Position numbers and translations under genes: made by a program. Below are positions 26,897-35,647 of a stretch of DNA of 64,000 nt, piece by piece (position 1 is the stretch's first letter; every line of letters begins with the position of its first letter). The stretch spans positions 186,001-250,000 of the forward strand of contig NZ_LDPY01000002.1 of NCBI RefSeq assembly GCF_001038505.1. Direction: 5' to 3'. The stretch is from Puniceibacterium sp. IMCC21224 (GTDB lineage: Bacteria > Pseudomonadota > Alphaproteobacteria > Rhodobacterales > Rhodobacteraceae). The notes beneath the pieces were generated by a model. The model made no database searches and was not told the origin of the DNA. It worked only from the letters and a program-made list of their open reading frames with translations.

Positions 26897-28840
26897 TCAA
26901 TCTGTCTGTTTGGGGCTGCGACGCGATCTGTAAAGTCGCTGGAACACGCCAAGCATAAGCAGGGTCAGCACCGCCCAGAAACCACCGACAATCCACGGGC
27001 GGTATTTTGCAAGGATCTGCATCACGTTTGTCCGGTCTGGATAAACGACCGTCAGCAAATCGCTGCGTTTGGTCGACGTTGCAACCACAACGCCGCTTTC
27101 ATCAATCAGCGCAAGATTTCCCCGATCCAGAACAAGCGGATTGCGATCCGAAAGCATCGGCGCAGGACCGGAGCCAGGCCTGATCCACAACCCCTTGGCG
27201 CCGTTTAGATCGACGATCTGAACGATTCCCAGTCGGTCCAGATCCTGTCCGTTGAACAATAGATTTCCGGCAGAATCTCGAATCTCCACAGCCCCCTCAT
27301 CCAACGTTATTTCACTGTCAGCGCCCGCCGGGGACGATTTGGAAATCACGATAAAAGGAGTCGTACCGTCAAGCGCCGCGATGCTGCCTTTGAGAGAAAC
27401 TCTGGACCCATCCGGCAGTACGGATCCCGCAATACCGGCACTCCACCGCAGAATATCGTCCTGCGTCATGCCCAGGTTGGTATCGACGACAAGGTCGGCT
27501 CCGTCGGAAAATTGCTGAGAGAGCACGAAAAAATCGTCTGTCGTGTCACGGTCCGCAACAAGATCGAATTTGCTGCCTGGCAGAATCTGGGCGGGGTAGC
27601 CCTGGACCTTGTAGGTACAGCTTCCGCCGGTGGGCTGGCGCTGAACCAGGATGCGCAGCACATTGTCACGACTGACAAGTCCGTCGGGGACATCGAACGC
27701 GATACGTTCCAGATCGCCACTGTTGAGCGGGCGACTGCCCAGGATTGCGTCGTTCAGATAGGCCGTCAACGTCGCGCCCCGACCCTCGGGGTCAAGCGCG
27801 GAGGCCGCAATCAAATCAAGCGATGCAATCCGTCGCCCAGCCGGAATGTCGCTCACACGGAACGGGAATTCGAAAGTGCTGTTCGAGGCCACGAACTGCG
27901 CGCTCATACCAGCATCAAGGGTAGCCAGCCCAAGTGCATCCGGATCACCCGCGATTGTCCCGACCTGATTGGTCTGTGCTGTCTCAGGGCCGGCGATGCC
28001 CATCCAGATCGACGACAACTGATCAAGTCCCACCTGTGGATCCGTGCCCGAAATAATCAGGCCGGGAAAACTGGTTTCGCGCAAGACGCCGATCTCGCTC
28101 GCTCCGCCAAACTCCGATGCGCTGATGACGATATCTGCGGTCGTCCAGTCGGTCGCGTCCTGCGGGCGCTCTGCCGGGTCCCCGAAATGCAGATGCCCGG
28201 CCTCGGCATTGAACACTGTCGCCGCATTGAACGCAGCCGCGATATTTGCCGGACTTTCTTCGGCAAAGCGAAGACGCACATCCCGCGGCATCAGCCCAGC
28301 GACCGTCGCAGGCGACCGCATTGCCGCAGCATCCAGAGTCAACGTCAGCGCCGAATCCGGCTCAATAACGAGGTAGTCACCCGACGATCTCTCGTCGACA
28401 CAGACCCGGTCGGAATAAGCACCGGAGTATTTCAGACCGACCTGAAGAAACCCGTTACGGATGTCCTCCTGGGTAACGGGAATTTCGATCGCCAGCTTGC
28501 CACCCTCAGGAGCAAGAGCTTGCGTCTTCGTAAATCGGTTTCCGGCAGAGAGCAGGAGGTAGCGTTCAACGTCGCTGGTCGCACCGTGTTCGACCTTTAT
28601 CCTGATCGTTCCGCCCATGACCGGCGCCGCATAGGGCACAGGGAAATAGAGCGTGGTTTCACCTGCAAGCTGCTGGAACTCTAGACCATCCGAAAACCCC
28701 AGATCCGACACCGAGATCGAGCGAGTAATCGCATCCGTCCTTGCGGGCGCATCAGCGGGCACTTCGGACGTCTGAGCATTCAAATTTGTGCCCGCGCAAA
28801 GAAGAGCCGCGAGGGCGAGTACGCTGAGTTCAGTTTTCAT
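26897..28840 (-). CDS. BcsB-like periplasmic polysaccharide synthase subunit
   Basis: A 647-residue protein with a Sec signal peptide (cut near NLNA), a long periplasmic beta-rich body and one C-terminal membrane helix (about 612-634, IVGGFWAVLTLLMLGVFQRL) followed by a basic tail. This is the layout of BcsB, which anchors to the BcsA-like synthase and guides the chain through the periplasm. Two jelly-roll-like modules with flavodoxin-like segments between are suggested by repeated blocks such as YFPVPYAAPVMGGTIRIKVE and FPFRVSDIPAGRRIASLDLI. It starts four bases inside the Hpt gene and ends just before the glycosyltransferase gene. Assignment rests on layout and context. Confidence 0.82.
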   Translation of the reverse strand: MKTELSVLALAALLCAGTNLNAQTSEVPADAPARTDAITRSISVSDLGFSDGLEFQQLAGETTLYFPVPYAAPVMGGTIRIKVEHGATSDVERYLLLSAGNRFTKTQALAPEGGKLAIEIPVTQEDIRNGFLQVGLKYSGAYSDRVCVDERSSGDYLVIEPDSALTLTLDAAAMRSPATVAGLMPRDVRLRFAEESPANIAAAFNAATVFNAEAGHLHFGDPAERPQDATDWTTADIVISASEFGGASEIGVLRETSFPGLIISGTDPQVGLDQLSSIWMGIAGPETAQTNQVGTIAGDPDALGLATLDAGMSAQFVASNSTFEFPFRVSDIPAGRRIASLDLIAASALDPEGRGATLTAYLNDAILGSRPLNSGDLERIAFDVPDGLVSRDNVLRILVQRQPTGGSCTYKVQGYPAQILPGSKFDLVADRDTTDDFFVLSQQFSDGADLVVDTNLGMTQDDILRWSAGIAGSVLPDGSRVSLKGSIAALDGTTPFIVISKSSPAGADSEITLDEGAVEIRDSAGNLLFNGQDLDRLGIVQIVDLNGAKGLWIRPGSGPAPMLSDRNPLVLDRGNLALIDESGVVVATSTKRSDLLTVVYPDRTNVMQILAKYRPWIVGGFWAVLTLLMLGVFQRLYRSRRSPKQTD

Positions 28841-29202
28841 TGGCTAGATATCTCTATTGCAAGCGCTTGACCAATCTCACGTAGTTCAGCGATGATTTTT
28901 TTCAGTTTCAGAGTCTCTTCCGGCGAAAGCGATCGGTTTTCTTCATCCGCGCGTTCCGCCGTGCTCAGACCTTTCCTTACGACCGTTTCGACGTCCATCA
29001 AATCCAGCATAGCAGCATTCCCGGCCATGTCGTGCAAGAGGCGGTGCAATTTGCGCGACGCCGTCTCGTTCGCATCATGCTCATGATTGTCCGACATATG
29101 ATCAGAGATCACGTCCAACTTACCCTGCAGGTCATTTACAAACCGCATCCGGATCACTGCCAGGCTCTTTAAATATGCCTCGGATTTTTCGCCCGTCGTC
29201 AT
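28837..29202 (-). CDS. Hpt domain phosphotransfer protein
   Basis: A 121-residue, all-helical protein with the histidine phosphotransfer motif LHRLLHDMAGNAAMLDL, where His57 is the likely phosphoacceptor. The flanking helices and length fit a single Hpt domain. The ATG at 29202 is chosen because AAGGGG lies six bases upstream; the frame extends to a TTG at 29220 with no support. It is the first gene of the operon that also encodes the kinase and two receivers, completing a His-Asp-His-Asp relay. Its last bases overlap the BcsB-like start. The promoter should lie beyond 29.2 kb. Confidence 0.85.
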   Translation of the reverse strand: MTTGEKSEAYLKSLAVIRMRFVNDLQGKLDVISDHMSDNHEHDANETASRKLHRLLHDMAGNAAMLDLMDVETVVRKGLSTAERADEENRSLSPEETLKLKKIIAELREIGQALAIEISSQ

Positions 29203-29923
29203 CGCATGCCCCTTAGTCAACGTTACGCCAGTTCAGGCTCTGATGCTGACGGTACGTTGATCAGTTCAAAGCACAAGGAATGGATGAAATTTCCGCCACG
29301 TCTCTACCTTTGGCGGATCAGACGCACCATCGCACTCGTCGATCTGACTGCTGTACATACGTGATCTGCGCCCTAAAAGTTTCAAGCCACCGTCAACAAA
29401 TGTATGGTTTGCGTCCACCACCGTCGATTCTACTAAACTACCATCCGAGCGACCGTCCGTTTGATGCTGCTGATGCCGTGATTCGTAAGATACCCTTAGT
29501 AAATACAAGCACTTCGGTGCAATCAAGGGTAGATTTGTATCACATAATTTCAATCTTTGGTTTGTCGCCGGACCTGCCCACGTCATATCTCACAGCGGAA
29601 GGGCGCGAAGCGTATATCGAAGCGTATATCGCAGCGTCGACCGCGTCCACCCCCGCTTCATACTGACGATGGCCGCCAACAACCTGGCCCGACGACCCGG
29701 ATTGCCGAGAGCATGAGACGGACGGCGACGGCATGAAGGCTAAAAATCTCGGATCCATGTTGAAAAGCGAAGGGCGCAGACCCCCTAGGGGACGAATAAT
29801 ATCCATGCCTGTCGACTATTGCAGCGGCTTGCTACGCGCCTCTTCCACACCCGCAAGGCTGTCCGTCTGATCCCTTGTCACCGGGGGCAAAAAACGCGGG
29901 CGCGCTGATCCCCGAGAAGTCGG
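29203..29923. other. Intergenic region, AT-rich, no gene recognised
   Basis: About 720 bases upstream of the Hpt-led operon and downstream of moeA. Frames of up to 128 codons exist on both strands but have no ribosome binding site and no recognisable protein. It contains a tandem 12-base repeat at 29607-29630 and probably the promoter of the polysaccharide operon. No clear terminator after moeA was found. Confidence 0.5.
29607..29630. repeat. Tandem direct repeat of a 12-base unit
   Basis: GAAGCGTATATC occurs twice head to tail with no spacer, followed by a partial third match (GCAGCG). It lies about 400 bases upstream of the Hpt gene. It could be a regulator site or chance; there is no match to a known element. 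Confidence 0.6.
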
Positions 29924-31180
29924 TCATTCAAAAAGCGGTTCGACCTTAAGCTGTTGGCCGGGATGCACGATCGACAGATCCGACGGGATCACCGCGATGC
30001 CCATCGCCAATGCGATAGGGGACAGCGAGGCCGAGGCACCCGGCCCCAACCGTTCCAGGATCGGCCGACCCAAACTGTCGCGTCTGCTCCATGCGACTGG
30101 AATATATTCGCGCCGACCTGTGGTGCGCGCATAGCTGAACCCGGCTGTGGCGGGCAGCCAGGTGTCAGGCTCATCTGTCAGTCCGGCGACCTTGCGCAGT
30201 GCGGGGCGGGCGATCTGGGAAAAGGTGATCGCCGCAGCGTAGGGATTCCCCGGAAGGCCAAAGTACAGCGCCTGCCCAAGTCGACCAATGGTCAGCGGCT
30301 TACCGGGGCGGATGGCAACCTTGAGCACATCCAATTCCGCCTGTTCGGCCCGCAACGCGTCAAGAATGTGATCCTCTTCGCCCGCGGACACCCCGCCGGA
30401 CGAGATCACAACGTCATGCGATCCTGCAGCCGCGCGGATCGCAGCGCGGATTTTGGCCGGCTCATCAGGCAGAATGCCAAGGTCAGTAACCTCAACCCAC
30501 GCAAGGCGCGCCAGCGTCGCGCGCAACATCACCCGGTTGGAATTGTAGATCTGCCCTGGCCCCAGCGCGTGACCGGCCTCGACCAGCTCATTGCCCGTCG
30601 ACAGGATTGCCACGCGGACACGGCTGTGCACGGCAACGGTTGCAACACCGCACCCAGCCAGCAACGCCAGACGTGGCGGGGTGAGAGACAGCCCGGCGGC
30701 GAGCGCCTGCGTCTTTTTTTGCACATCCTCGCCAAGGCGGCGGATATTCTGGCCGAGCTGCGGGCGCTGCGTCAGCAGTATTATGTCATCAACACGGGAC
30801 ACCTGTTCCTGCATGACGACGGCATCGGCCCCCGCTGGCATCGGCGCACCAGTAAATATGCGGGCGGCTGTCCCCCGAGCCAGACAGAGACTGCGCCCGT
30901 CCCCAGCCGCAATCCGGTCGGCAATACAAAGTTCCCACGGGCCGTCTCCGCGCAGATCGGACAGACGCAGCGCATAGCCATCCATAGCGGAATTGTCGAA
31001 CGGTGGCAGGGCCGTAGCAGCAATGGCCGGCGCGCTCAGAACCCGCCCGAGTGCGTTATCCAGGGCAAGCGCCTCTCGCCGCGCCACCGGACAGGCAACC
31101 GCCACGGCGCGCAACCTTGCGGCATCGACTGACATGGCCGGACCACTTTTGCCCGCCGAACACATTGCCGTTTCTGCCAT
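29924..31180 (-). CDS. moeA: Molybdopterin molybdenumtransferase MoeA
   Basis: About 418 residues from the ATG at 31180, which follows GGGGGGTGACC; a longer frame to 31240 is less likely. MoeA inserts molybdate into adenylated molybdopterin. Family landmarks include LPPFDNSAMDGYALR near residue 60, ARIFTGAPMPAGADAVVMQE, RPGKPLTIGRLGQ and a FGLPGNPYAAAITF nucleotide-binding segment. It follows aioA by about 60 bases on the same strand, and dedicated moeA genes are common in aio operons because AioA needs the Mo bis-molybdopterin guanine dinucleotide cofactor. Confidence 0.93.
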   Translation of the reverse strand: MAETAMCSAGKSGPAMSVDAARLRAVAVACPVARREALALDNALGRVLSAPAIAATALPPFDNSAMDGYALRLSDLRGDGPWELCIADRIAAGDGRSLCLARGTAARIFTGAPMPAGADAVVMQEQVSRVDDIILLTQRPQLGQNIRRLGEDVQKKTQALAAGLSLTPPRLALLAGCGVATVAVHSRVRVAILSTGNELVEAGHALGPGQIYNSNRVMLRATLARLAWVEVTDLGILPDEPAKIRAAIRAAAGSHDVVISSGGVSAGEEDHILDALRAEQAELDVLKVAIRPGKPLTIGRLGQALYFGLPGNPYAAAITFSQIARPALRKVAGLTDEPDTWLPATAGFSYARTTGRREYIPVAWSRRDSLGRPILERLGPGASASLSPIALAMGIAVIPSDLSIVHPGQQLKVEPLFE

Positions 31181-31243
31181 GGTCACCCCCCAGGAATGAA
31201 AGACTCCGCCCCTGACGATATGGGGCGGAATCGTTTGCATGGT

Positions 31244-33709
31244 CTACAGCATGATCTCGTGCGACTTGAACGAGATGCTGCGGGTCTGCGACGTCGCATC
31301 CGAAATCTTGCGGATGTCGCCCCAGCAATGTTTGTAATCCGGCAGGACCAGTTCATTCACGCCGGGGTTGACCACATTGCCCTGACTGCCGGCGGGCGAG
31401 CCAAAGACCATCGCAACCGTGTCGCGTTTCAGCGACGGCATCGGATAGGCCATACCCTGTGTCACGCCGTTGTCGTTGATGATCTCAAGCAGATCGCCGG
31501 GGTTCAGCCCCAGGTCGACCATGTCGTCCGGATGGATCTGCACAAACGGATGCGGATAGCGGTCCTGAACAAAATCGTTGTCCTGATCCAGGAACTGGTT
31601 CTGCCAAAAGATGTTGGCACGGACGTTGTTGATCCAGAACCGGTGCGCTGCCTGTTCGCGCGCTTTGCCCGCCGCCTGCCAGCCGCGCCAGCCTGCCGCA
31701 CAAAACAGCGCCTTGCCATCGTCGCGCCCGTGGCGGGTAAACACACCATCGACATACAGCCGCGTTGTGCCGATCAGCTGGCCGTTCTCGAACCCCGTCA
31801 CTGGTTCCTGCACGCCGTTGTTGCCTGCCGCGCGAAGACGTTCATAGGTCACTTCCGGGTTGGCCGAGTTGTAGCCGTCCATAAAGGCGTCTTCCTCGGT
31901 CTCCCAATCGTAGCCCTGAAACTGGTCTGCGTAGGCGTCGTTGCCGATATCGCGCAGCACACGCTCCATATGCTGCGCAATGCTTGCGGCGATCAGCGCG
32001 TCAGGTTTCGAACTGCCGAACGGGTCCATATACTTTTCCGACAGACGCAGCCGCCGTTCGCCGTTCATCGAGGTCAGGTTCATCTCGTTGGATTCGCAGG
32101 CCGGCAGGATCACGTGGGCGTTCTGGCCGATCTGGCTGTGGATGATGTCCACATCGACCACAAACAGACCACCCGCGTTGATTGCCGACACGATGGCATC
32201 GACCATCTGTTCGCGCGTGCCACCGGCAGCGCTGTCGATTGCGTCCTTGACCATGTCGGACCGGCGTTTGTGTACCCGTTTGAATTCGGACGCATTCAGC
32301 GTGGTCTTGTAGTGATCGCAGGCCCAGATATGATGCACACCGCCCAATCCTCGAATCAAAAACTGGTCGATATATTCTGCCGGGCGCCCGACATGGGCAT
32401 CCGAGGGGCGGAAATACCCCTCTTGGTGGCCACCCAGACGGCAGACGCCGCCGCCTTCGCGCCCCAGATTTCCGGTGGCAAGTGCGATGTTCACCAGCGC
32501 GCCGATGGTGCGGTAATTGTCATTGCCCCAGATGATGCCCTTTTCATAGGCGGTCACACATTTGCGGCGGCTGCCATCGTCCATCGGCTGGGCGATCCAC
32601 TCGGCAGCCTTTTGGATATTTGCAGCAGAGACACCACAGATTTCTGCGGCTTCTTCCAGCGAGGTGCGGCAGGTCTGCATGGCGTAGTCCAGATCGCCAA
32701 GGCCCGCAGGGTGCGCCTCGTCCTGGACCACAGCCTCGCCACCCTGATAGGTCGAATTGGCGATGAAATCGGCGTCCACCCAACCCTGATCGACGATATG
32801 GGTCAGCAGCGCGTTGAACAGCGCCATGTCCGTGCCTTCGTTGATCGCAAGGTGCAGCACATTCTCTGCCCCGGCATATTGCTCAGACGACGCGATGGTC
32901 AGGGTCCGGCGCGGGTCGACCACGATCATCCGGGCGCCGTTTTGCAGGCCCGGGACCATGTGGTTCAGGTACAGGTTGGTCTGCGTCTCCATCGAATTGG
33001 CCCCGACCATAAAGATCGTGTCGGTCAACTCGTAATCCTCGTAGGCATAATTCAGTTCGTCCACACCCATGTCGCGGGTGGAATGCACCTCGGAATTATA
33101 GGCCGGACGGTTGTGGATGCGGCAGTTTTTGATCTTCATGCTCTCGAAATAGAGCTTGCCGGTGCCCCAGGTGTTTTCGTACCCGCCGGCAGAACCACCG
33201 TGGTCGAACATCGACACCACCAGATCGTCCTCGGACCCTTCGGTCACGACCTTCGCCGTGACCCGTGCCACCAGGTCCAACGCGTCGTCCCATGATGTCG
33301 GCTGCCAGACGCCATTGCGCCAGACCAGCGGATCGGTCAGGCGCTGCTGCTGCGTGCCGGTCACACGTGACGGCCGGTTTTCCGCCATCCGCGCGCCGCG
33401 CACCGACCCAAGACCCGAGTTGACGACGCAGTTTGAGTCCGGCTTGACCACCAGTTGCACATCGCGACCGTTTTGGCGCACCACGTTGTACATCGAAGGC
33501 GCATACCATGCCTCGGTTTCCATGTACTGCTGTTCGCCGAGGTCGACGCCGAACTTGTTCTGTTCCGGTGCCGTGCCGCCCTGGCGGTTCATTGGCCACG
33601 TATAGGCCTTGTAGCCGCAACCGACGATGCAATAGTGGCAGGTGACGTTGAATTCGTCTGCGTCTGCGGGGATGATCGGCAGACGGTCGATCTGTCTTTT
33701 GTAAGCCAT
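31244..33709 (-). CDS. aioA: Arsenite oxidase large subunit AioA
   Basis: An 821-residue molybdopterin oxidoreductase of the DMSO-reductase family that oxidises arsenite to arsenate in the periplasm. The [3Fe-4S] ligands are Cys24, Cys27 and Cys31 (CHYCIVGCGYKAYTWP), and Ser102 stands where nitrate reductase-type enzymes have a fourth Cys, which is the defining AioA pattern. Length is normal for AioA (about 820-845). It has no signal peptide of its own and is expected to be co-exported with the Tat-targeted AioB encoded 12 bases upstream. moeA follows. No cytochrome c gene lies between them, so the electron acceptor is encoded elsewhere. Confidence 0.97.
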   Translation of the reverse strand: MAYKRQIDRLPIIPADADEFNVTCHYCIVGCGYKAYTWPMNRQGGTAPEQNKFGVDLGEQQYMETEAWYAPSMYNVVRQNGRDVQLVVKPDSNCVVNSGLGSVRGARMAENRPSRVTGTQQQRLTDPLVWRNGVWQPTSWDDALDLVARVTAKVVTEGSEDDLVVSMFDHGGSAGGYENTWGTGKLYFESMKIKNCRIHNRPAYNSEVHSTRDMGVDELNYAYEDYELTDTIFMVGANSMETQTNLYLNHMVPGLQNGARMIVVDPRRTLTIASSEQYAGAENVLHLAINEGTDMALFNALLTHIVDQGWVDADFIANSTYQGGEAVVQDEAHPAGLGDLDYAMQTCRTSLEEAAEICGVSAANIQKAAEWIAQPMDDGSRRKCVTAYEKGIIWGNDNYRTIGALVNIALATGNLGREGGGVCRLGGHQEGYFRPSDAHVGRPAEYIDQFLIRGLGGVHHIWACDHYKTTLNASEFKRVHKRRSDMVKDAIDSAAGGTREQMVDAIVSAINAGGLFVVDVDIIHSQIGQNAHVILPACESNEMNLTSMNGERRLRLSEKYMDPFGSSKPDALIAASIAQHMERVLRDIGNDAYADQFQGYDWETEEDAFMDGYNSANPEVTYERLRAAGNNGVQEPVTGFENGQLIGTTRLYVDGVFTRHGRDDGKALFCAAGWRGWQAAGKAREQAAHRFWINNVRANIFWQNQFLDQDNDFVQDRYPHPFVQIHPDDMVDLGLNPGDLLEIINDNGVTQGMAYPMPSLKRDTVAMVFGSPAGSQGNVVNPGVNELVLPDYKHCWGDIRKISDATSQTRSISFKSHEIML

Positions 33710-33721
33710 TGTCTTTCTCCC

Positions 33722-34240
33722 TCAGAGCACGTTCGACAGACGGCCGTAGATCAGCTCGTCCACACCATCGGCGTAGATTTCGCCGCCATCATCGACACGC
33801 AGCAGGAATTGCGGCAGGTTGCTGGTGGCATGGCCCCAGATCTGCTGGCCACCGGATTCACAGTCAAAACGGGAATGGTGGCCGGGGCAATTCAGCGTCT
33901 TGTCATCTGCGGAATAGCTCATCATCCAGCCCTTGTGCGGGCACAGCACTGAAAACGCGACGATGTCACCGTCCGGGCCAACGGCGCCTTCGACGGCCTG
34001 ACCCAGCTTGAGCATCACACCGGGGCTGTCGGCGTCGGGATAGGTGATGTCCAGCGGTTCGTTCACCACCAGATCGGCGATGTTGGCCAGACGGTTTTCC
34101 GGGTATTCGACGCGAGCCAGCGCCTGTGCGCGGGCCTGTTCTGGTGTCATGACGGTTGCGGCGACGGCGCCTGCCGTGGCCATCATCCCGCCTCTGAGAA
34201 ACTGTCGACGCCCTGCATCGACCAAACGGTTGCACTTCAT
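33722..34240 (-). CDS. aioB: Arsenite oxidase Rieske subunit AioB
   Basis: A 172-residue Rieske protein with a Tat signal (RRQFLRGG at residues 11-18, then an alanine-rich stretch). The [2Fe-2S] ligands are Cys100, His102, Cys118 and His121. The two Cys that form a disulfide near the cluster in many Rieske proteins are Trp105 and Gly120 here, so the bridge is absent, as described for the Rhizobium NT-26 enzyme. It transfers electrons from AioA. The gene lies 12 bases before aioA and about 160 bases after aioR, with an inverted repeat and a TATAAT box in that gap. Confidence 0.95.
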   Translation of the reverse strand: MKCNRLVDAGRRQFLRGGMMATAGAVAATVMTPEQARAQALARVEYPENRLANIADLVVNEPLDITYPDADSPGVMLKLGQAVEGAVGPDGDIVAFSVLCPHKGWMMSYSADDKTLNCPGHHSRFDCESGGQQIWGHATSNLPQFLLRVDDGGEIYADGVDELIYGRLSNVL

Positions 34241-34353
34241 TGGCTAGAACCCTCCCTGGCTCATCAAGTGATAGATGATCCGGGACAGATTATTGTATGT
34301 ATTCACGCAGGGCGACGGCCGTGATAGTCATGCCGCAAAGCGGCTATGCCTTG

Positions 34354-34359
34354 ATTATA
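34354..34359 (-). promoter_or_regulatory. Possible -10 box (TATAAT) for aioBA
   Basis: A TATAAT on the minus strand in the gap between aioR and aioB, about 115 bases before the aioB start. No TTGACA-like -35 lies at the proper distance; instead the right arm of the 34373-34394 inverted repeat covers that position. This would suit an activator-dependent sigma-70 promoter. Confidence 0.35.
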
Positions 34360-34372
34360 AGGGTATAATTCT

Positions 34373-34394
34373 GATGTTCGGGAATCCGAACATC
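34373..34394. promoter_or_regulatory. Inverted repeat before aioB, candidate AioR operator
   Basis: Perfect 9-bp arms GATGTTCGG and CCGAACATC with a 4-base spacer (GAAT), immediately after the aioR stop codon and upstream of aioBA. No T-run follows on either strand, so it is more likely a protein-binding site than a terminator. Confidence 0.5.
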
Positions 34395-34402
34395 GAACGG
34401 GG

Positions 34403-35647
34403 TCAGGACAGTCCGAGTTTCTGCATTTTCTCCCAAAGGGTTGTTCGCGCAATTCTAAGTAGCTTTGCCGCCTCTCCAATCTGGCCGCCCGTCCGGTCGA
34501 GCGCGGCAATGATCTGCACTTTTTCCGCTGCTTGGCGTGCCCCGGCCAATGACATCATGTCATCGGATTGCGCGAGGTGTTCCGGGAACAGGTCGGACGG
34601 CTGCAACATTGGACCCGCAGACACTGCAAGGCCGCTGATCAGTCTGGCGCGCACTTCGCGCCCCCCACCCGGCCAGTCATGGACGCGCGCGGCCTCTTCG
34701 CACAGCGCACTGATCCCCTGAAGAGCAGGGGCGTGATCAGGGGCCAGTTTGCGAAACAGCTGCTGGAGCAACCAGACCGCATCGTCTGGCCGTGTCGCCA
34801 AAGGCGGGACAGGTATGTCGATATGCGCCAGACGGTAAAAGAGTTCGGAACTGAACCGTTGATCGGCGATCAGCCCGTCCAGATCATTGCCACAGGCCGT
34901 GATCAAACGTCCGTCGCCACCACCCCGGTCCAGCCGTTGCAACAACCTTGCCTGAACCGCACCCTGCATCCTGCTGATGGCGTTGATAAAGAGTGTGCCG
35001 TCCTCCACGATGTCAAAACCGCGCCCGGGCGCGAACAACGCCTCGTCTTGATCGGCCTCTTTGGCAAGGTTGATGAGGACAAAAGGCGCCGCGCGGCGCT
35101 CTGACAGATCATGGATACGTCGTGCAATCAGATCCTTGCCCGTTCCCGGACCACCGCGGATCAATGTTGGCTGCGCGTCCTTTGCGGCGCGGGCGATCAG
35201 CATTTCAATTCGTCTGGCCGCTTGCGAGACCCCTAACAGCCGGGCAAAGCCCAGATCCGGGCCGGGTTCAGAACGCGGCGCGACAAGCAAACTCAGCCGT
35301 TCCAGGAAGACCGCCATATCAAAGGGTTTGGTCACGTAATCGGCAGCGCCGGATTTGATCAGCCGAACCGCCTGAGTGATGCCGCCCTTTCCGGTTATGA
35401 ACAGGAAAGGCGGAGGGGCGCCCGTGTGTGCAAGCGTGGCGAACAGCTCTTCCCCGGACCCGTCCGGCAGTCCGATGTCGCAGATCACCGCATCTATCGG
35501 CTGCCTTGGTGTGCGGATTGCGCCAAGGGCGCGAACCATCTGCTTGAGCCAAAGCACCTGCGCGCCCTCCAGCTCGAGCCGTTGCAGCAGCGATGCACCC
35601 ATGATGTCGTCATCTTCGACCAGCACGATATATCTATCCTTAAGCAT
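34403..35647 (-). CDS. aioR: AioR, NtrC-type response regulator with degenerate AAA+ domain
   Basis: A 414-residue regulator: receiver (about 1-120, phosphoacceptor Asp57 in AVICDIGLPDGSG), AAA+ domain (about 135-350) and a Fis-type helix-turn-helix (about 375-414). The Walker A reads GGPGTGKD and looks usable. The Walker B region is GTLFINAI where GTLFLDEI is expected, so both acidic residues are gone. The GAFTGA loop that contacts sigma-54 is missing: about 20 residues are shorter between ALFAPGRGF and EDGTLF. It should therefore not act as a sigma-54 ATPase. It overlaps aioS by 8 bases and precedes aioBA. Confidence 0.9.
   Translation of the reverse strand: MLKDRYIVLVEDDDIMGASLLQRLELEGAQVLWLKQMVRALGAIRTPRQPIDAVICDIGLPDGSGEELFATLAHTGAPPPFLFITGKGGITQAVRLIKSGAADYVTKPFDMAVFLERLSLLVAPRSEPGPDLGFARLLGVSQAARRIEMLIARAAKDAQPTLIRGGPGTGKDLIARRIHDLSERRAAPFVLINLAKEADQDEALFAPGRGFDIVEDGTLFINAISRMQGAVQARLLQRLDRGGGDGRLITACGNDLDGLIADQRFSSELFYRLAHIDIPVPPLATRPDDAVWLLQQLFRKLAPDHAPALQGISALCEEAARVHDWPGGGREVRARLISGLAVSAGPMLQPSDLFPEHLAQSDDMMSLAGARQAAEKVQIIAALDRTGGQIGEAAKLLRIARTTLWEKMQKLGLS

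Noticed and set aside
29280..29666. 128-codon plus-strand frame in the gap upstream of the Hpt gene
   Set aside because: No ribosome binding site, no recognisable domain, and unusual composition; the tandem repeat accounts for its final part.
31196..33295. 699-codon open frame on the plus strand opposite aioA
   Set aside because: It is antisense to a clearly recognisable AioA gene with correct motifs; the opposite frame is open because of GC-rich codon usage.
34306..34321. GG-N10-GC pattern resembling a sigma-54 promoter before aioB
   Set aside because: Only the bare GG/GC spacing fits; the surrounding consensus is poor, and AioR lacks the sigma-54 contact motif.
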